Notes under the pieces: generated by a model
The model's input: only the letters and a program-made list of their open reading frames with translations
What the model was told of the DNA's origin: nothing
Databases searched by the model: none
Position numbers and translations under genes: made by a program
Origin: Odiellus spinosus
Taxonomy: Eukaryota > Arthropoda > Arachnida > Opiliones > Phalangiidae
Length of the DNA: 64,000 nt
Assembly (NCBI GenBank): GCA_963920705.1
Contig: OY987236.1
Coordinates: 7,674,190 to 7,738,189 of the forward strand
Direction of reading: 5' to 3'
Shown: piece after piece, positions 47,548 through 58,345 of the stretch
How positions within the stretch are numbered: position 1 is the first letter of the stretch
Layout: every line of letters starts with the position of its first letter

Positions 47548-47863
47548 TTAAAGGAATGGTTCACCCATAAAGTTTTTTTGCCTCTAAGGGTCAATAGCAC
47601 TCTTGGCAACAGAAATTTATAACTCAAAATTAATTTTTAATAATAATAATAATTTTATAGTTAAAAATAAATTTAGTATTGACGTGGCCCTTTTGCCCCT
47701 AATTCTAAACTTCTCTGTCGTGCTTGGCCAGGCTAGCAATCTGATAGGCCAATAGAAATAACTTATAAACCAATGAAATGAGACTCCGAGGGGAGAGAGT
47801 CTGAGACAGTAAAGTCTAGAATCCTTCGTTTTTTAATCGGTGTTGTTTTAAAGAAAGTTCAAA

Positions 47864-48064
47864 ATGCCAAGTTGTATTATAAAAGAATGCAAAAATTTTA
47901 GTTCTCGGTTTGGACTAAGTTTTTATACGGTTCCTGATCATTTAAAGTACCCCGAACTCGCGTCAAAATGGCTAAAATATGCTAAAGAAACAGTGAAAGC
48001 CGCGTATTATACTAAGCCTTTGCCTACGAAGAAGTTGGATTACAGAGTTTGTCAGGTGCAATTT
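47864..48064 (+). pseudogene. THAP zinc-finger transposase, N-terminal fragment
   Basis: The ATG has context AAAATGC and opens MPSCIIKECKNFSSRFGLSF, a typical THAP (C2CH) start: Cys4 and Cys9, TVP, Trp36 in SKWLKY, then RVC with Cys63. The fourth zinc ligand should be His in C-x2-H-F; here the text is CQVQF, with Gln66. This loss coincides with the point where the sequence switches to the antisense of the convergent gene, so it probably marks the deletion junction, not a point mutation. The frame stays open to 48,238 but the added residues are antisense text. CAG/GTGCAA at the junction could instead be a splice donor. THAP domains bind DNA; in DNA transposons they recognise the element ends. 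Confidence 0.7.
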
Positions 48065-48198
48065 TCTTTCATCTGGTCTATGTCAATTAAATTTTCGATA
48101 CCGTCATTATTATTCCGCTCTTCCTGTAGTCTATCTCTAATTAAAAGTTCTTCTTCCGTGTACACTGGTTCAACTTCAAACGGATCTATTCGCGGCAT
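48052..48198 (-). pseudogene. start of a second transposon gene, resembling P2X7 C-terminal-like proteins
   Basis: The minus-strand ATG at 48,198 opens 48 codons: MPRIDPFEVEPVYTEEELL, then an acidic, Asn-rich helix (RDRLQEERNNND) and MKENCT before a stop. The F-x-x-EP-x-YTEEEL pattern matches, from memory, the N-terminal part of animal proteins with a P2X7-receptor-C-terminus-like zinc domain, which in some genomes occur alongside THAP proteins. The Cys-rich part that should follow is absent. The codons are clean and not AT-biased. The reading is convergent with the THAP fragment and overlaps its last 13 bases. The family assignment is by eye and should be treated as tentative. Confidence 0.45.
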
Positions 48199-48816
48199 GA
48201 CGATACTCTCCGAGAGTCCGAATCGCCGACGGAGTTAGGCCTAGGCTACAGCTTACCGGGGTTAGATGCTCCTTCAGTCGGCGTCCCGTTCGTTAGACTG
48301 GCGAGCACTGCCGTTATAACCTGTCGTCGATTTAACGTTCAAGCGCGTAGTAGTCAACTTTACCATTGAGTAAAAGCTGAGCCAAGTTACTTTGGCCAAT
48401 CAGATTATTGCCGAAATAAAAACCTTGAAGTGACGTATCGAATGCGCTCTTGCTTTACAGGAAAGCTTCATACGGGCGCCTATGTGCCCTCAATGTAATT
48501 TGTTTTAATTGTTTATTTAAAAATATACTTAATTTTAAATTTTTTTAACACTTGAAAAATTGGTTTTGAGTTTAACTAAAGGGTTTGCAGCAAAAATATT
48601 TTAACTCCGCACCATTCCTTTAATAAAATTGAAATAATAAAAATACTTATTTGTTGCGTGCCACCTTCACTTTAATAACACTTGGCCAAAACTAATACTA
48701 TATTCGGTTCAGGTCCGCGACCTCCTTCGGAGTGAGAAAAAGTTTGTGCCCGAATTCATCTTGAGTTTAGCACGAGGACAATGGTTAAGTCCTTCGGGAA
48801 TTAAAATTCTCTCGAG

Positions 48817-48822
48817 TTTATT
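48817..48822 (-). terminator. AATAAA overlapping the receptor stop codon
   Basis: The minus strand reads CGC TAA TAA AC, so AATAAA begins inside the TAA stop of the receptor. If used, the 3'UTR would be only a few tens of bases. Another hexamer is not obvious before the TTAA-flanked element that starts 200 bp further downstream, so real transcripts may run into that element. Whether this hexamer is used cannot be told from sequence. Confidence 0.35.
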
Positions 48823-49420
48823 AGCGTGTACCGCATAAAAGTCGCGCGAAGGCTTTCCGAAAGTCCAAGTTAAATATAGTGTAGATGATAGGATTAAGAG
48901 CCGAATTTAGATAACCTAACCACGTGATAAAATTGACAATTCTGTCGGAAATGTAGCACCCTGGGCAGAAAGGCAAGATAATATACATTAGAAAAAAGGG
49001 TAACCAACATACGACGAAAACTCCCATGACGATTCCTAAAACTCTGGCCGCTCGACGTTCTTTCGATAACGAAATCTTCTGTTTTTGTTCCACGAATAGA
49101 TTCACGTTAAAATTGCTTTTAGGCGGTTTGTTTTTGACGCTACCATTGCGGTCTAAAGGGGGTTTGACTTTTTTAAGATCGGGGGTCACTACGTGCGCGG
49201 TATTGACGGCCGGGTTAGCGATGGCCGGACATCCCGCGGTTTGAACTTCCGTCGTGCTCGCGAAAGACGCGTCATCTTCTTGTCCACTTAGGGACAAACG
49301 ATTGGTCGGACTACTCGATCCGCGTTCGACGCAGCTGACGCAAGTAGTCGTTTCCTCTTTCTTCTTGCTGGCGTGTTCAGACGGCAGGCGTTGTAATTTA
49401 ACCATTTCGCTCTTCACAGC
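48821..49420 (-). CDS. type 1 tyramine (octopamine/tyramine) receptor, last coding exon (ICL3, TM6, TM7, C-tail)
   Basis: This terminal exon encodes 199 residues and a stop. It begins after an AAACAG acceptor in phase 0 (GCT GTG AAG), joining the TM5 exon at 60,155-60,302. Residues 1-119 are the rest of a long, Ser/Thr-rich, poorly conserved ICL3. Residues 120-127 (KERRAARV) hold Glu6.30. TM6 (about 127-150) has [17 protein letters not shown], with Cys6.47, Trp6.48, Pro6.50, Phe6.51 and Phe6.52. TM7 (about 160-181) has [17 protein letters not shown], with Trp7.40, Tyr7.43 and NPxxY. Helix 8 ([13 protein letters not shown]) is followed by a cysteine suited to palmitoylation and a very short tail. 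PFFLMY..LPFC and the short tail are hallmarks of the Drosophila Oct-TyrR type, not of D2, alpha-adrenergic or 5-HT1 receptors. I see no frame break or missing key residue. Confidence 0.95.
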   Translation of the reverse strand, partial: AVKSEMVKLQRLPSEHASKKKEETTTCVSCVERGSSSPTNRLSLSGQEDDASFASTTEVQTAGCPAIANPAVNTAHVVTPDLKKVKPPLDRNGSVKNKPPKSNFNVNLFVEQKQKISLSKERRAARVLGIVMGVFVVCWLPFFLMYIILPFCPGCYISDRIVNFITWLGYLNSALNPIIYTIFNLDFRKAFARLLCGTR

Positions 49421-49930
49421 CTGTTTAATATAGACAAATAAGTGATAAGTTAAAACATTGCAATCAATCTTAGTTTTGCTTTAAAGATAGGGTGAAATGA
49501 GGACACCATATTCAGTATTTAAATCAAAATTCTGTAAATTTTAGTCTTAAACTCCACTATGTTTTCCTTAATTGTCCAGGTGATATAAATTTGAATCTTT
49601 ATCGTTCCACTTTGGGTTTACTTTACTTATAAAATTTAGTAGAATACGCGATAAATTGAATTAAAAATGATGGCCCTTACGTGGGTTTACGGGAAAGGCG
49701 CCATAACACTAAAGAGTTCACCTAAACAAGCTCTTCATTTTAATTAAGAAGCCTGGAGCGTAATGGCTGATATATATGGTCAATTGACCATTTCGTTTTA
49801 TGGTCGTTGAGTATTGGAATAGGGGCGACGTGATAATTACCTTTACGATCTAGTCTTCGAAAACTTCAGGTGCCAGACAAAAAGGGATACTTTAACGTAC
49901 AAACCGTTTTTCTTATATTTCGGTTAATTC

Positions 49931-49990
49931 GTTTGGTATTTGCAAAATGGGAAACGCTGAGGCGGATTGGCACACAATGTTAAACCTTAT
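49931..49990 (+). repeat. short dispersed repeat, copy 8, in the receptor intron
   Basis: GTTTGGTATTTGCAAAATGG, GAAACGCTGAGGCGGATTGG, CACACAATGTTAAACCTTAT; the 3' part is replaced by a C run. Confidence 0.65.
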
Positions 49991-50414
49991 ACCCCCCAAA
50001 AAATAATAAGTTTATTTTATAATCTAGTAATTTAACTCGCATATATTCTTGTGGTAATGTGATAGTATCCCTTTAAAATTTTTAAACCTGGGATATAATA
50101 TATATTTATATCTATATTGGTTTCCTTGAAGGGAAACTGATATTGTACGAAACTTGTATCTCGCCCGTTAATCACATGATCGGGAAATAGCTTAGGCACT
50201 TGGGTTTCTCTCGTATATCCAATCTCATCATAGTTGAAGTTGATCCCTTTGGTTTTGATACTCAAGTTTAACGCTCTCTTGACTACGGTCGTTCGGGGGG
50301 AGGAAGGGAAGCTATATGAGTAGGAGGTGGAAAGGGTTTATGTCGAAAATCGAGCTAAGCTAGAGTAGAACCACAGATATGGATGGCTATGTTCATACTT
50401 TGAAAACTTTAGTT

Positions 50415-50495
50415 AATGTATACAACCTGACAGAATTCGGCCTCGTCAAATGTCAATTTTATTTCGAGTATTGAAAAATCCCCCAGGTTGTTTTT
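50415..50495. mobile_element. fragment of the AGTAGAC TTAA family
   Basis: ACAACCTGACAGAATTCGGC then CTCGTCAAATGTCA and TTTCGAG; no clear ends. Confidence 0.5.
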
Positions 50496-50562
50496 ACACG
50501 CGCGTGACATCAGAGTTGCTTTTCATTTCAATGTGTGGGATTATGGGATAGCATAACTAAAT

Positions 50563-50712
50563 AAAAGAGAATCCAGCAAAGCCTGTTTTCCTGTTAGGTT
50601 TTGTATTGTTTTCTAGTTTAATACTTGTTTGTAATTTTTTAAATGTTGGATTAGGTTTATTTAAACGAAAAGGAATCGATTAAAATAAAACTTATTAGAT
50701 TTCATTCTCCCT
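50563..50712. mobile_element. TTAA foldback family, right half
   Basis: From the AATCCAGC arm to TTTCATTCTCCCT followed by TTAA (50,713-50,716). The left half is absent. Confidence 0.78.
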
Positions 50713-53202
50713 TTAAGAGATAACGCAATAGTAGCTTTGTATGTGCTGATAATTCATAATGGAATTGTCTATATTCCCATTTTTGACGAAATTCATTTAT
50801 ATTTCAATATGAACAACAACTGATTGTTTTAATATCTCGCAAACAAAAGAGTTATTTAAAACCATATTCCCTCAATTGTCGTCCTTGTTTTCATTACTAA
50901 ATCATATAAGGTTTCAATTATTTTATTTTTAAAGATTGAAAAGTTAAACAAATCTTCCCTGGTGAATAGCTTCACCTCGTACATTGATGTACTGTAAGTA
51001 GAACACTTCCACAGGGGTCAATAAAAAACACATTGAGAAATCTTCCCCCGTGTGTTGGCTTTTTAGAGATAGTTTTTATTTTTTTAGTTTAAAATAAATA
51101 TCGAGCGAGCAATTGCAGTTTTAAATTAAATTATATTTTTTTAGTTAAACAAATTAACGGGTTGCTTAGGGACCCGATAGATGTTACATTGTGCAAACCG
51201 TGGGAAAATGTTTTGTTAAAACTGGTTAGTCTGATTTGAGCTACCGAGGGCACGAGTACCGACGCCACGTCAGCATGAATGTGTGGTTCATTCTAATACT
51301 TTGTTTAATTAGTATTTCAGAAATTTATCAATTTTTAGTTTTATTTTAATTAACTGGCTTTAAAATTAGCATCTCTACTTCAGATTAAACTTTAACAACT
51401 TGTGTATAGGTCAAATGTTTTGAACAACTGCTCGAATAATTGCGAAAATCCCTGATAATTTGCCAGAATTCTCAAAAGATTAGTGTTCCAAAATATAGCC
51501 AAAAAACTTTATAGAGTTACGCATCTAAATCCCATAATCTCTTCAAAAACTTGCAACAAAACAGACTTTTTGGCTTTGAACTAAGTTTCCCAGCTCGCGT
51601 ATGGTGCAAACACGACCTTTCTTCCTCCGATAAATCCTCTTTGGATCTCAAATACTACAGAACTCGCGTTCTTAAGCAGTGATGGAATAAAGCGAAAGTA
51701 TGGGTGGATTTATACGCTATGTAACTACGCGTAGTAGATGAAAATAGTCGCTATCAATCGCTTTCGAACAAAAATAAGAATATAGAATATATATAGAGAG
51801 CTTTAGCGATGTTGCGAGAAGTGAAATTTGACGCTGGAGAATCGTTACCATTTTTCACATCCTCTACTCTGAAGTTCGCGATAAATGCTCGGGGCCAGCC
51901 CATACACTTGAAACGGCACCCTTAGCCACCCTTTACCACCACCGCGCTAGTAACTCTTTAGACTATAAAATTGTTGGATAAGTGGCCCCAACATTCCCTT
52001 GGGGCACGCAGCAGTCTCTTTGCAAAAGTCTCTTATAAACCCCCATAACAAATATATAAAATATATAGGCATAGGATACGTATATTCTTTAGAAATGTTT
52101 TATCATAAGAATATAACGAGTTAAGTTCCCTATAAGTTAGACGAAATAGTTTAGTATTTATAGAATTTGTGGAAATATCGTCTTAAAAGGGCTTTTGAAA
52201 CTCGGTTGGGAAATAGATGGCCCGGGATTCATTTGAGTTCCACATGGTCTTCTTTCACGACTCACGTTATATCACTTAAAGACACGTTATTAAATTTTGA
52301 AACTATTTACATAATTACTTTAGCACTTATTTTTAATTATAATTGAATACCAGGTTTGTAGGCTTTATTTTCAATTAACTGCTAGATCGTGGTTGTAGAC
52401 CTATAATCGTATTTCACGCGCCTAAAACTGGGAAACCAAGGATCTGTTTTTCTCATGTTATGGTCCTCCCCTTTGTATTATTCCTTCTTGCTGGAAAGGA
52501 CTTTAAAGCGTTTGTAGTTGATAAGGGAATGTATATAAAAATATCTTTGACCTTGCTCAGTACCTATTTTAAAGTCTGGTCTTATAGCCCAGAAAGTAGC
52601 GTATCTAATCTCAAGTACTATTGAAGTTAAAAAGTGATGAATATGGGAGACGTTTTATTCGAGACGTAACGAGGGTCCGTTTTCATCGCGGCCTTGACCT
52701 TCGTGAAGAAAGTCTGCTCGCGGTGCCATTTTATTTTAAATATTGATCAGAACTTGACGACGTGTATATGCATATTTTGAACGAAACTATAATAGACACT
52801 CGTGTTCAAGAGGAGTTGTCACTAAAACTACTTTCTGCTATGAGCTTTAACATTATGTACCATTGCTCCAACTTATCTTGAAGCAGATGAATATAAACTT
52901 GAAATAGATTGTGAGAGAGGACCGCTCTACAATAGACATTTCCTTTCTTTGACAGGTTTTTAAAAGGCGATATGAATTTTATTTTTGACATTGTAGCAAA
53001 ACAAAAGTTTTAAAACCTACCATAAATCATATTTTAAATAGACAGAGACTTCCAGCTTCTACGGGGAAGTACTTGTGAAGATATTTACCTTGCAGCCACA
53101 CCGGTGTTAACATTTTGAATTTTCTTTTGTTCCCATAACTCGCGCCTAACGAGCCGCCATTGTCCAAAGCTCGCGAGTTAATTATCGTTTTAAAGAGTTT
53201 AA

Positions 53203-53355
53203 AGTAGACAAGCAATTTGTCTAACTTCGGGCCTCGTCGATTCGTCGGATTCGTCGAATCGGAATTTTTTTTCAATTCTTGAAAATTAAATACACGGGTT
53301 TGGAGCGAGATCAGTTTGACGAGGCCCGAATTGAGGGGTGTGTTGCGTGTCTACT
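53203..53355. mobile_element. small TTAA element with AGTAGAC ends
   Basis: 153 bp between TTAA at 53,199-53,202 and 53,356-53,359. Inverted ends AGTAGACA; inner inverted pair around CTTCGGGCCTCGTC and GACGAGGCCCGAAT. Related sequence with the ACCTGACTCAATTCGGG core lies at 31,985-32,100, 42,565-42,650, 50,415-50,495 and 58,270-58,345. Confidence 0.8.
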
Positions 53356-53489
53356 TTAAAGAGTTACTAAAAATATAAGTCTCAGAACAGTGTTGTGCCA
53401 ATTTATTATCCGAGGATTTGTCCCATCTTCCAAAACCCCATTTTTAAATAAGTAAATAATTATCACGATTTTATAGCGTTACGTTAAAA

Positions 53490-53827
53490 CAGAAGCCGAT
53501 GAAACCCTCCTTTGAAGTCTATAACTCCCGGTTCTTGTCTACCCCTCTCTGTATGGGTTAGTTTCAAAAAGCGCGATTCGTACGCCTCCTAACGGTAGAT
53601 ATTTTCGGAGCGGGAGTTCCTCGAGCGAATATATCTAGCAGCCTTGGAGTGTGTCAAAAAAACGTCGTCGTTTGTGGAGAGAGAGAATTTCCAATTTTCC
53701 GTAGACAGGGGGGTATGAAGTAGGACCCCTCCGATCTCGTAAAATTGTGAATTTTACCCATACAGAGAGGCGCGCTATATGGAACATTGGAGTAGTAGAC
53801 TTCAAAGGAGGGTTTCATCGGCTTCTG
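53490..53827 (-). mobile_element. CAGAAGCCG MITE, copy 7, in the receptor intron
   Basis: 338 bp, minus orientation. TSD GTTAAAA at 53,483-53,489 and 53,828-53,834. Confidence 0.92.
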
Positions 53828-54127
53828 GTTAAAATTAAAAGGCTTTCATTTCCAATAAAGAACATAAACTAAGTTGCCAACTTGCTTAAATCCTTTGGGA
53901 ATAAAAAGAAAGAACATATCCTGACAAATTTTTCAACGCACGCAGTCTATATCTATGCATAAATAGTACCGACGTGAGAAAATTTAACTTCGATGGATTA
54001 ATTTCGGAAGATATATAAATCGCTTAGTTCTAAAAATAAAAAATAGATCAAAAATTTATTCTGTAGTTAAAAAAAAACTCCATTGATATCCTTGAGAAAC
54101 TGGAAATTCTAAAGATTAATTTTTGAG

Positions 54128-54243
54128 CTCTTTGCACTATCAAAGGTGAACTCAGAGTTCATACGAGTTCGAACACAATGCACTGTCAAAGCTGAACTCA
54201 GTGAACTCTGGTGTTCAGCGAATTCAAGAGTGTCTGACCCCTC
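54128..54243 (-). mobile_element. GTCCGACACTC MITE, copy 3, truncated
   Basis: Inverted relative to copy 1; GAGTGTCTGACCCCTCG end present, the other end missing. Confidence 0.7.
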
Positions 54244-55109
54244 GCCGTTTGGTAAATTGACTTAACATCAACCAACTGTAAATTCTGACAATTTACTCAT
54301 TTTTAAAACTATTTTCATTCCTACGAGTTCTTAGCATTTGGTATTAATTCGCCGAGCCTTTTGCTGTATCGTAACACCGTTCGCGAATGAAAGTCTATCT
54401 GAAACTTTTCCTCTCGTATAATAGCGGATTATAAAAGAAGCTTTATAAAGGATGGACAGTGGTCAATTTATTCTTTCGGACTATAATATACGGTACGCGC
54501 GGTCAAGCAGACGGACAACGTCCTCTGATCCCGCGTTAATGGCCACAAAAAAGTATTTTTGGCACCTAACTAATGGGGGGTTTACCTCCAAAAAAGTACA
54601 ACTTTCTTTTTGTATATTTTCACTGGAGGAAAGATATATAGATCTTTCGGGCCCCTATCATTGTCACGCTATGCTCTTTTAGGGGGTATCTAGCCCCAAA
54701 TCTTCTGGCCGTCAAAAAAATAAATTGCCCTCCGCGGATTAGAGAGATAAGGGTCCCGCAATTAAGAGAGTTATGACAATTGAACCTAATTTCAGACGGA
54801 GTTTGCAATGAAAGTTATCTTTACCCAAAGAAATTATGTACTTTTTTTCGTATTAGGGTTAGGTTTAGTTTTCTTTGTTACAGTCAAGGGCGACATTTTA
54901 ATAATTAATGGGATTAAAACCTCTCACTAAATCAACTTATTCTTATTAGATCTGGCAGATCATGAACACGCCCTTAATAAAAAGACTTCAAACTTTCTGT
55001 AATATTTTCTACTTATTGGAATCAAAATAAGGTTCATACCAGGCTGAAACTGCAGTGCATCTATTGCTTAACTCTAATGTTATCGATACCGTAAATTACA
55101 AACTAATAA

Positions 55110-55469
55110 AGAGAGAATGCAACCTAACAACAAGTGATTTTTTTTGTGTCGATTCCTTAACGTTTAAATAGGCCTAATCCAACAGTAAAAAATATTAAAC
55201 TAGAAATAAATTTAAAACTTACCATCAAAATAGGCTTATCTGGATTCATGGAGATATCCTGAACTGGCGACCAATGACATTGATCATGGAGATCCTGCAT
55301 ATAGGAGCCATCGATCATTTTCATTGGTCTTTATACGGTTAGTTCAGGATATCTCCATGAATCCAGCTAAGCCTATTTTGATGGTAAGTTTAAATTTTTT
55401 TCTAGTTTAATATATGTTTTGGATTAGGCCTATTTAAACTACAAGGAATCGATATGTTACATTCTCCCT
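55110..55469. mobile_element. TTAA foldback MITE, copy 8, in the receptor intron
   Basis: 360 bp, left flank ATAA, right flank TTAA at 55,470-55,473. Its centre matches the host part of the nested copy at 14,909-15,880, so the two belong to one subfamily. Confidence 0.88.
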
Positions 55470-58269
55470 TTAAAGAGCTACCAGACTGATAAATTATTTT
55501 TTAATCATTTTAAACTTAAAATATACTTAAAAATCATGAAAACTTTTCAATAATATTAAAAATATAATCCGTATGAACAGCCTCACTTTAATTTAGGGTC
55601 ATCAAAGGTCGTGACGTCAAGAAACAAGTTGCGCAAGCCATTTCATATTATTAGTTATTCAAAGACCCTTCTTGAAGGTTTACTACGCAAACATGGCATA
55701 CTTGTACTGTTTGATAAATCGACTTTTATTTTCCTCTTCAGCTCCCTATAAGCTTTTGAATATTTTTATCTTTGATCATTAATTCGTTACAAGGTTTCTA
55801 TATTCAATTTGGTCGAATACTAGTAACATGTCCAGTTGTTTTGAGCAGTATTATTTAGAGATTGCAGTTTTATTGACTAGTGGTTACCATATATAGATGT
55901 GTCCCATCGCCGCGTACTTTGGACGACATTGATATCGTTTCGAAAATTGGAAAACAATTTTCTTTTTTAGTTTTTATTATCTATCGAGTCTTTTTCCGGT
56001 TTCTCGTAATCAGTTTCCAATAGATGTCGTTAAAGAGAGTAAGTTGGTGGTTAGAGAGATAACGGGTTGTTTGGTGGAACTAGAAGTAGTTGCTTTTTTT
56101 ATGATCGTTGAACGATACCCTGAAGGGATGATCGGCTAAAGCTATTCCTAGTATAGGGTCATCTAGAACTATCGGTGCCCAAACGATCTCGAAGATATCT
56201 CATTCTTAGAATTCACCCGGCCCTAATTCTAACCCGGTTATATACGAAGCGAGATCTATAAGCAAATGGCTTCGAAAAGGATTTAGGAAGATCGAGACGA
56301 TGGGCTGTTAACCACTTTCACGCAAATTACGGATTAAACGTAATCTCTCTAGCTCCGCGATTAAGTTGGACGTCAAAGATTACGACGAAATGCCATTAGT
56401 GAAATCAACCTCTGGCGCCAATGGTCATAGTTAAAGTCTTTATTTTGATTACTCTAGATTGAAAATGTTTCTAAAAGGCGCAAGGCTTAACGCGTGTACA
56501 TCTAAACAAACCTTTTTATGTTATTTTAAATTCAAACTAACAGAAAAACTTATTCCAAAGAGTTTCGAGAACATCTAACCTGATTGATAAATGTCGTGAG
56601 ATACCAAACATTTCGATTATTTCCCAAAAAAGTCTCTATAGTCCAAAAGACAAGTTTCGCGTGTTCAAATTATGCTATTTTTTTACTGAAAATTTACTTG
56701 TTCCATCTAAAAGTAAATAAAATAAGTCTAGGAAAGACCCGCCTTCCTGTCAATGCCTGTAGAAAACACCATTTCGACGAGGTAGTCTTTACCCTGGATT
56801 GTGTTGAGTCAGAAAGCTTAAGGTTTAGCATAGGCAGAGCGAGAGAAATTATCTCTCTTCTCTTCGCACCCGCAGACACACGAACAATTTTGTAGCAACT
56901 CCGGTCAGTAGGCAAGGGAGATGGAACGAATTTTATGAAATGGTTGTTAAACCCTCACGGTGGTCATGTCCTAGACTTTCTGTTACTTAGTTTATTTTTA
57001 CTCCGAATTTTGGAGAAGTCAAAATTGCAGAGGTTGCTCGATACGCTGTACCAACAAAATCTGCAATACACCATAACGAACGAACCAATTATTTAAAGTT
57101 TATCAGTATTCAACGTCCGTAACATTGTACTTTGAGATCCTTTAAGAAGGTATCCTTAACCCCCTATTAACGCTTTGCTTTCTCCCCCGACATCTCTTCA
57201 GTAATTTCTCTAGGTTGAATGACCCTTAATCACTAGCGAAAATCATGTAACGTGTGAAAATGAGGCACTTTTTATCGCTTTTACCGAACATTCCTAATGA
57301 AACGAACTCTACTAACAGACTATTCGGATTTCGTCTGAGCCCGTGAATCTGACAATAGAAAATCGATTTAAAATCGCCATTAAGGAAGGATTTTCTCCGC
57401 CCACCTCGCGCCTTGTCCGCCCATGCTTTACGCCCCAACGAATCCCTTCGATATGGTGTTAGTTAGACGGGCGAGGCTAGAACGGATTGAACGAAGGGGG
57501 AAAATGTTTTTGTTCAATCGTAAAATTTGACCAATTTTAGAGACATTAAAGATATCGTGAAAAGGAAAATCGACCAATTTTTTGGAATCGCTTTAATACT
57601 ATAATTATTATTATTACAGAAATTAGGCTTTTCATCTGTCTTTCAACAACATTAATTTGTAGGCGTAATTATGAAGAAATATGTGTTAGGCTTAGCGGGG
57701 TTGGAAATGGAAGATTGGTCGTGTATAAAGACGCGTTCAGACTGCAATTTTTTGCTCAAAAACTGATTCTTAAAAATCATTCAAATTTCCTTAATATTTC
57801 TAAATAGTTTGGTTACTTTAGGGTAGTTTAGTCTAGATTTAATGTATTTGATTAAAACATTTCCTCTTTTATATTTTTTTTGCCTAATTTGTTTCTCTGG
57901 CTTTTATTAATTACCTAAATTTCTTTTTCCTACTATAAACTCCACTTGAACAGAAGTATATGCGTATTTATGTAAACCAGGGGTTTTTCTTTTTAAATCT
58001 GGAGATTAATATATTTTTATTGGATCGGAAATGACGATAGTAAAAGTATATATGTTTGGATAGTTTTAAAATAAAAATCGCTGATTTTTAGAATCATGTC
58101 TGTTTAATTTTCTATGGAAAATTAATTTCATCTCGTCGTTAGAAGCTAGATGAACCCTTGGTTTATCGCATCGACTGGTTTAATGATTCCTCGTTATCTG
58201 ATTGATACATGGAAGGGAAATTAATTGAAGAGAACACGCACAAAGATTCAGTTCTAGTTTTCAGCACGT

Positions 58270-58345
58270 ACAAATCTACTTCGCGTTTAAAGTAGTCATG
58301 AAACCTGACTCGTTTCGGGTCAGGTCAAATGTCAAGCACGCTGCG
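58270..58345. mobile_element. fragment of the AGTAGAC TTAA family
   Basis: Begins TTAAAGTAGTCATGAAACC followed by TGACTCGTTTCGGGTCAGG; the right end is not found. Confidence 0.55.

Larger units (their letters stand above)
47552..48619 (+). mobile_element. TTAA-flanked THAP-containing DNA transposon remnant (Kolobok-like candidate)
   Basis: A 1,068-bp element lies between TTAA at 47,548-47,551 and TTAA at 48,620-48,623. Its ends share AGGAATGGT and then a weaker inverted repeat of about 40 bp. Inside are the start of a THAP gene (plus) and the start of a second gene (minus), running toward each other and meeting near 48,055. TTAA duplication together with a THAP transposase is the known signature of the Kolobok superfamily; piggyBac also uses TTAA but has CCC ends and no THAP domain. 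I infer that this is an internal-deletion derivative of an autonomous element with two convergent genes. It sits 200 bp past the receptor stop codon. Confidence 0.7.

Noticed and set aside
48065-48238. Continuation of the THAP frame to the stop at 48,238
   Set aside because: The residues are antisense to the convergent gene and show no THAP or transposase character.
49026-49244. 72-codon plus-strand frame
   Set aside because: Antisense shadow of the receptor's ICL3 coding exon.
51600-51720. Minus frame RGFIGGRKVVFAPYASWET in the receptor intron
   Set aside because: It ends in a stop and cannot sit between the two receptor exons; no family match.
56220-56310. Plus frame reading NPVIYEARSISKWLRKGFRK, similar to a GPCR TM7 end
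   Set aside because: The seven preceding residues do not form a membrane helix, a stop is close upstream, and it is antisense to the receptor gene; probably coincidence.
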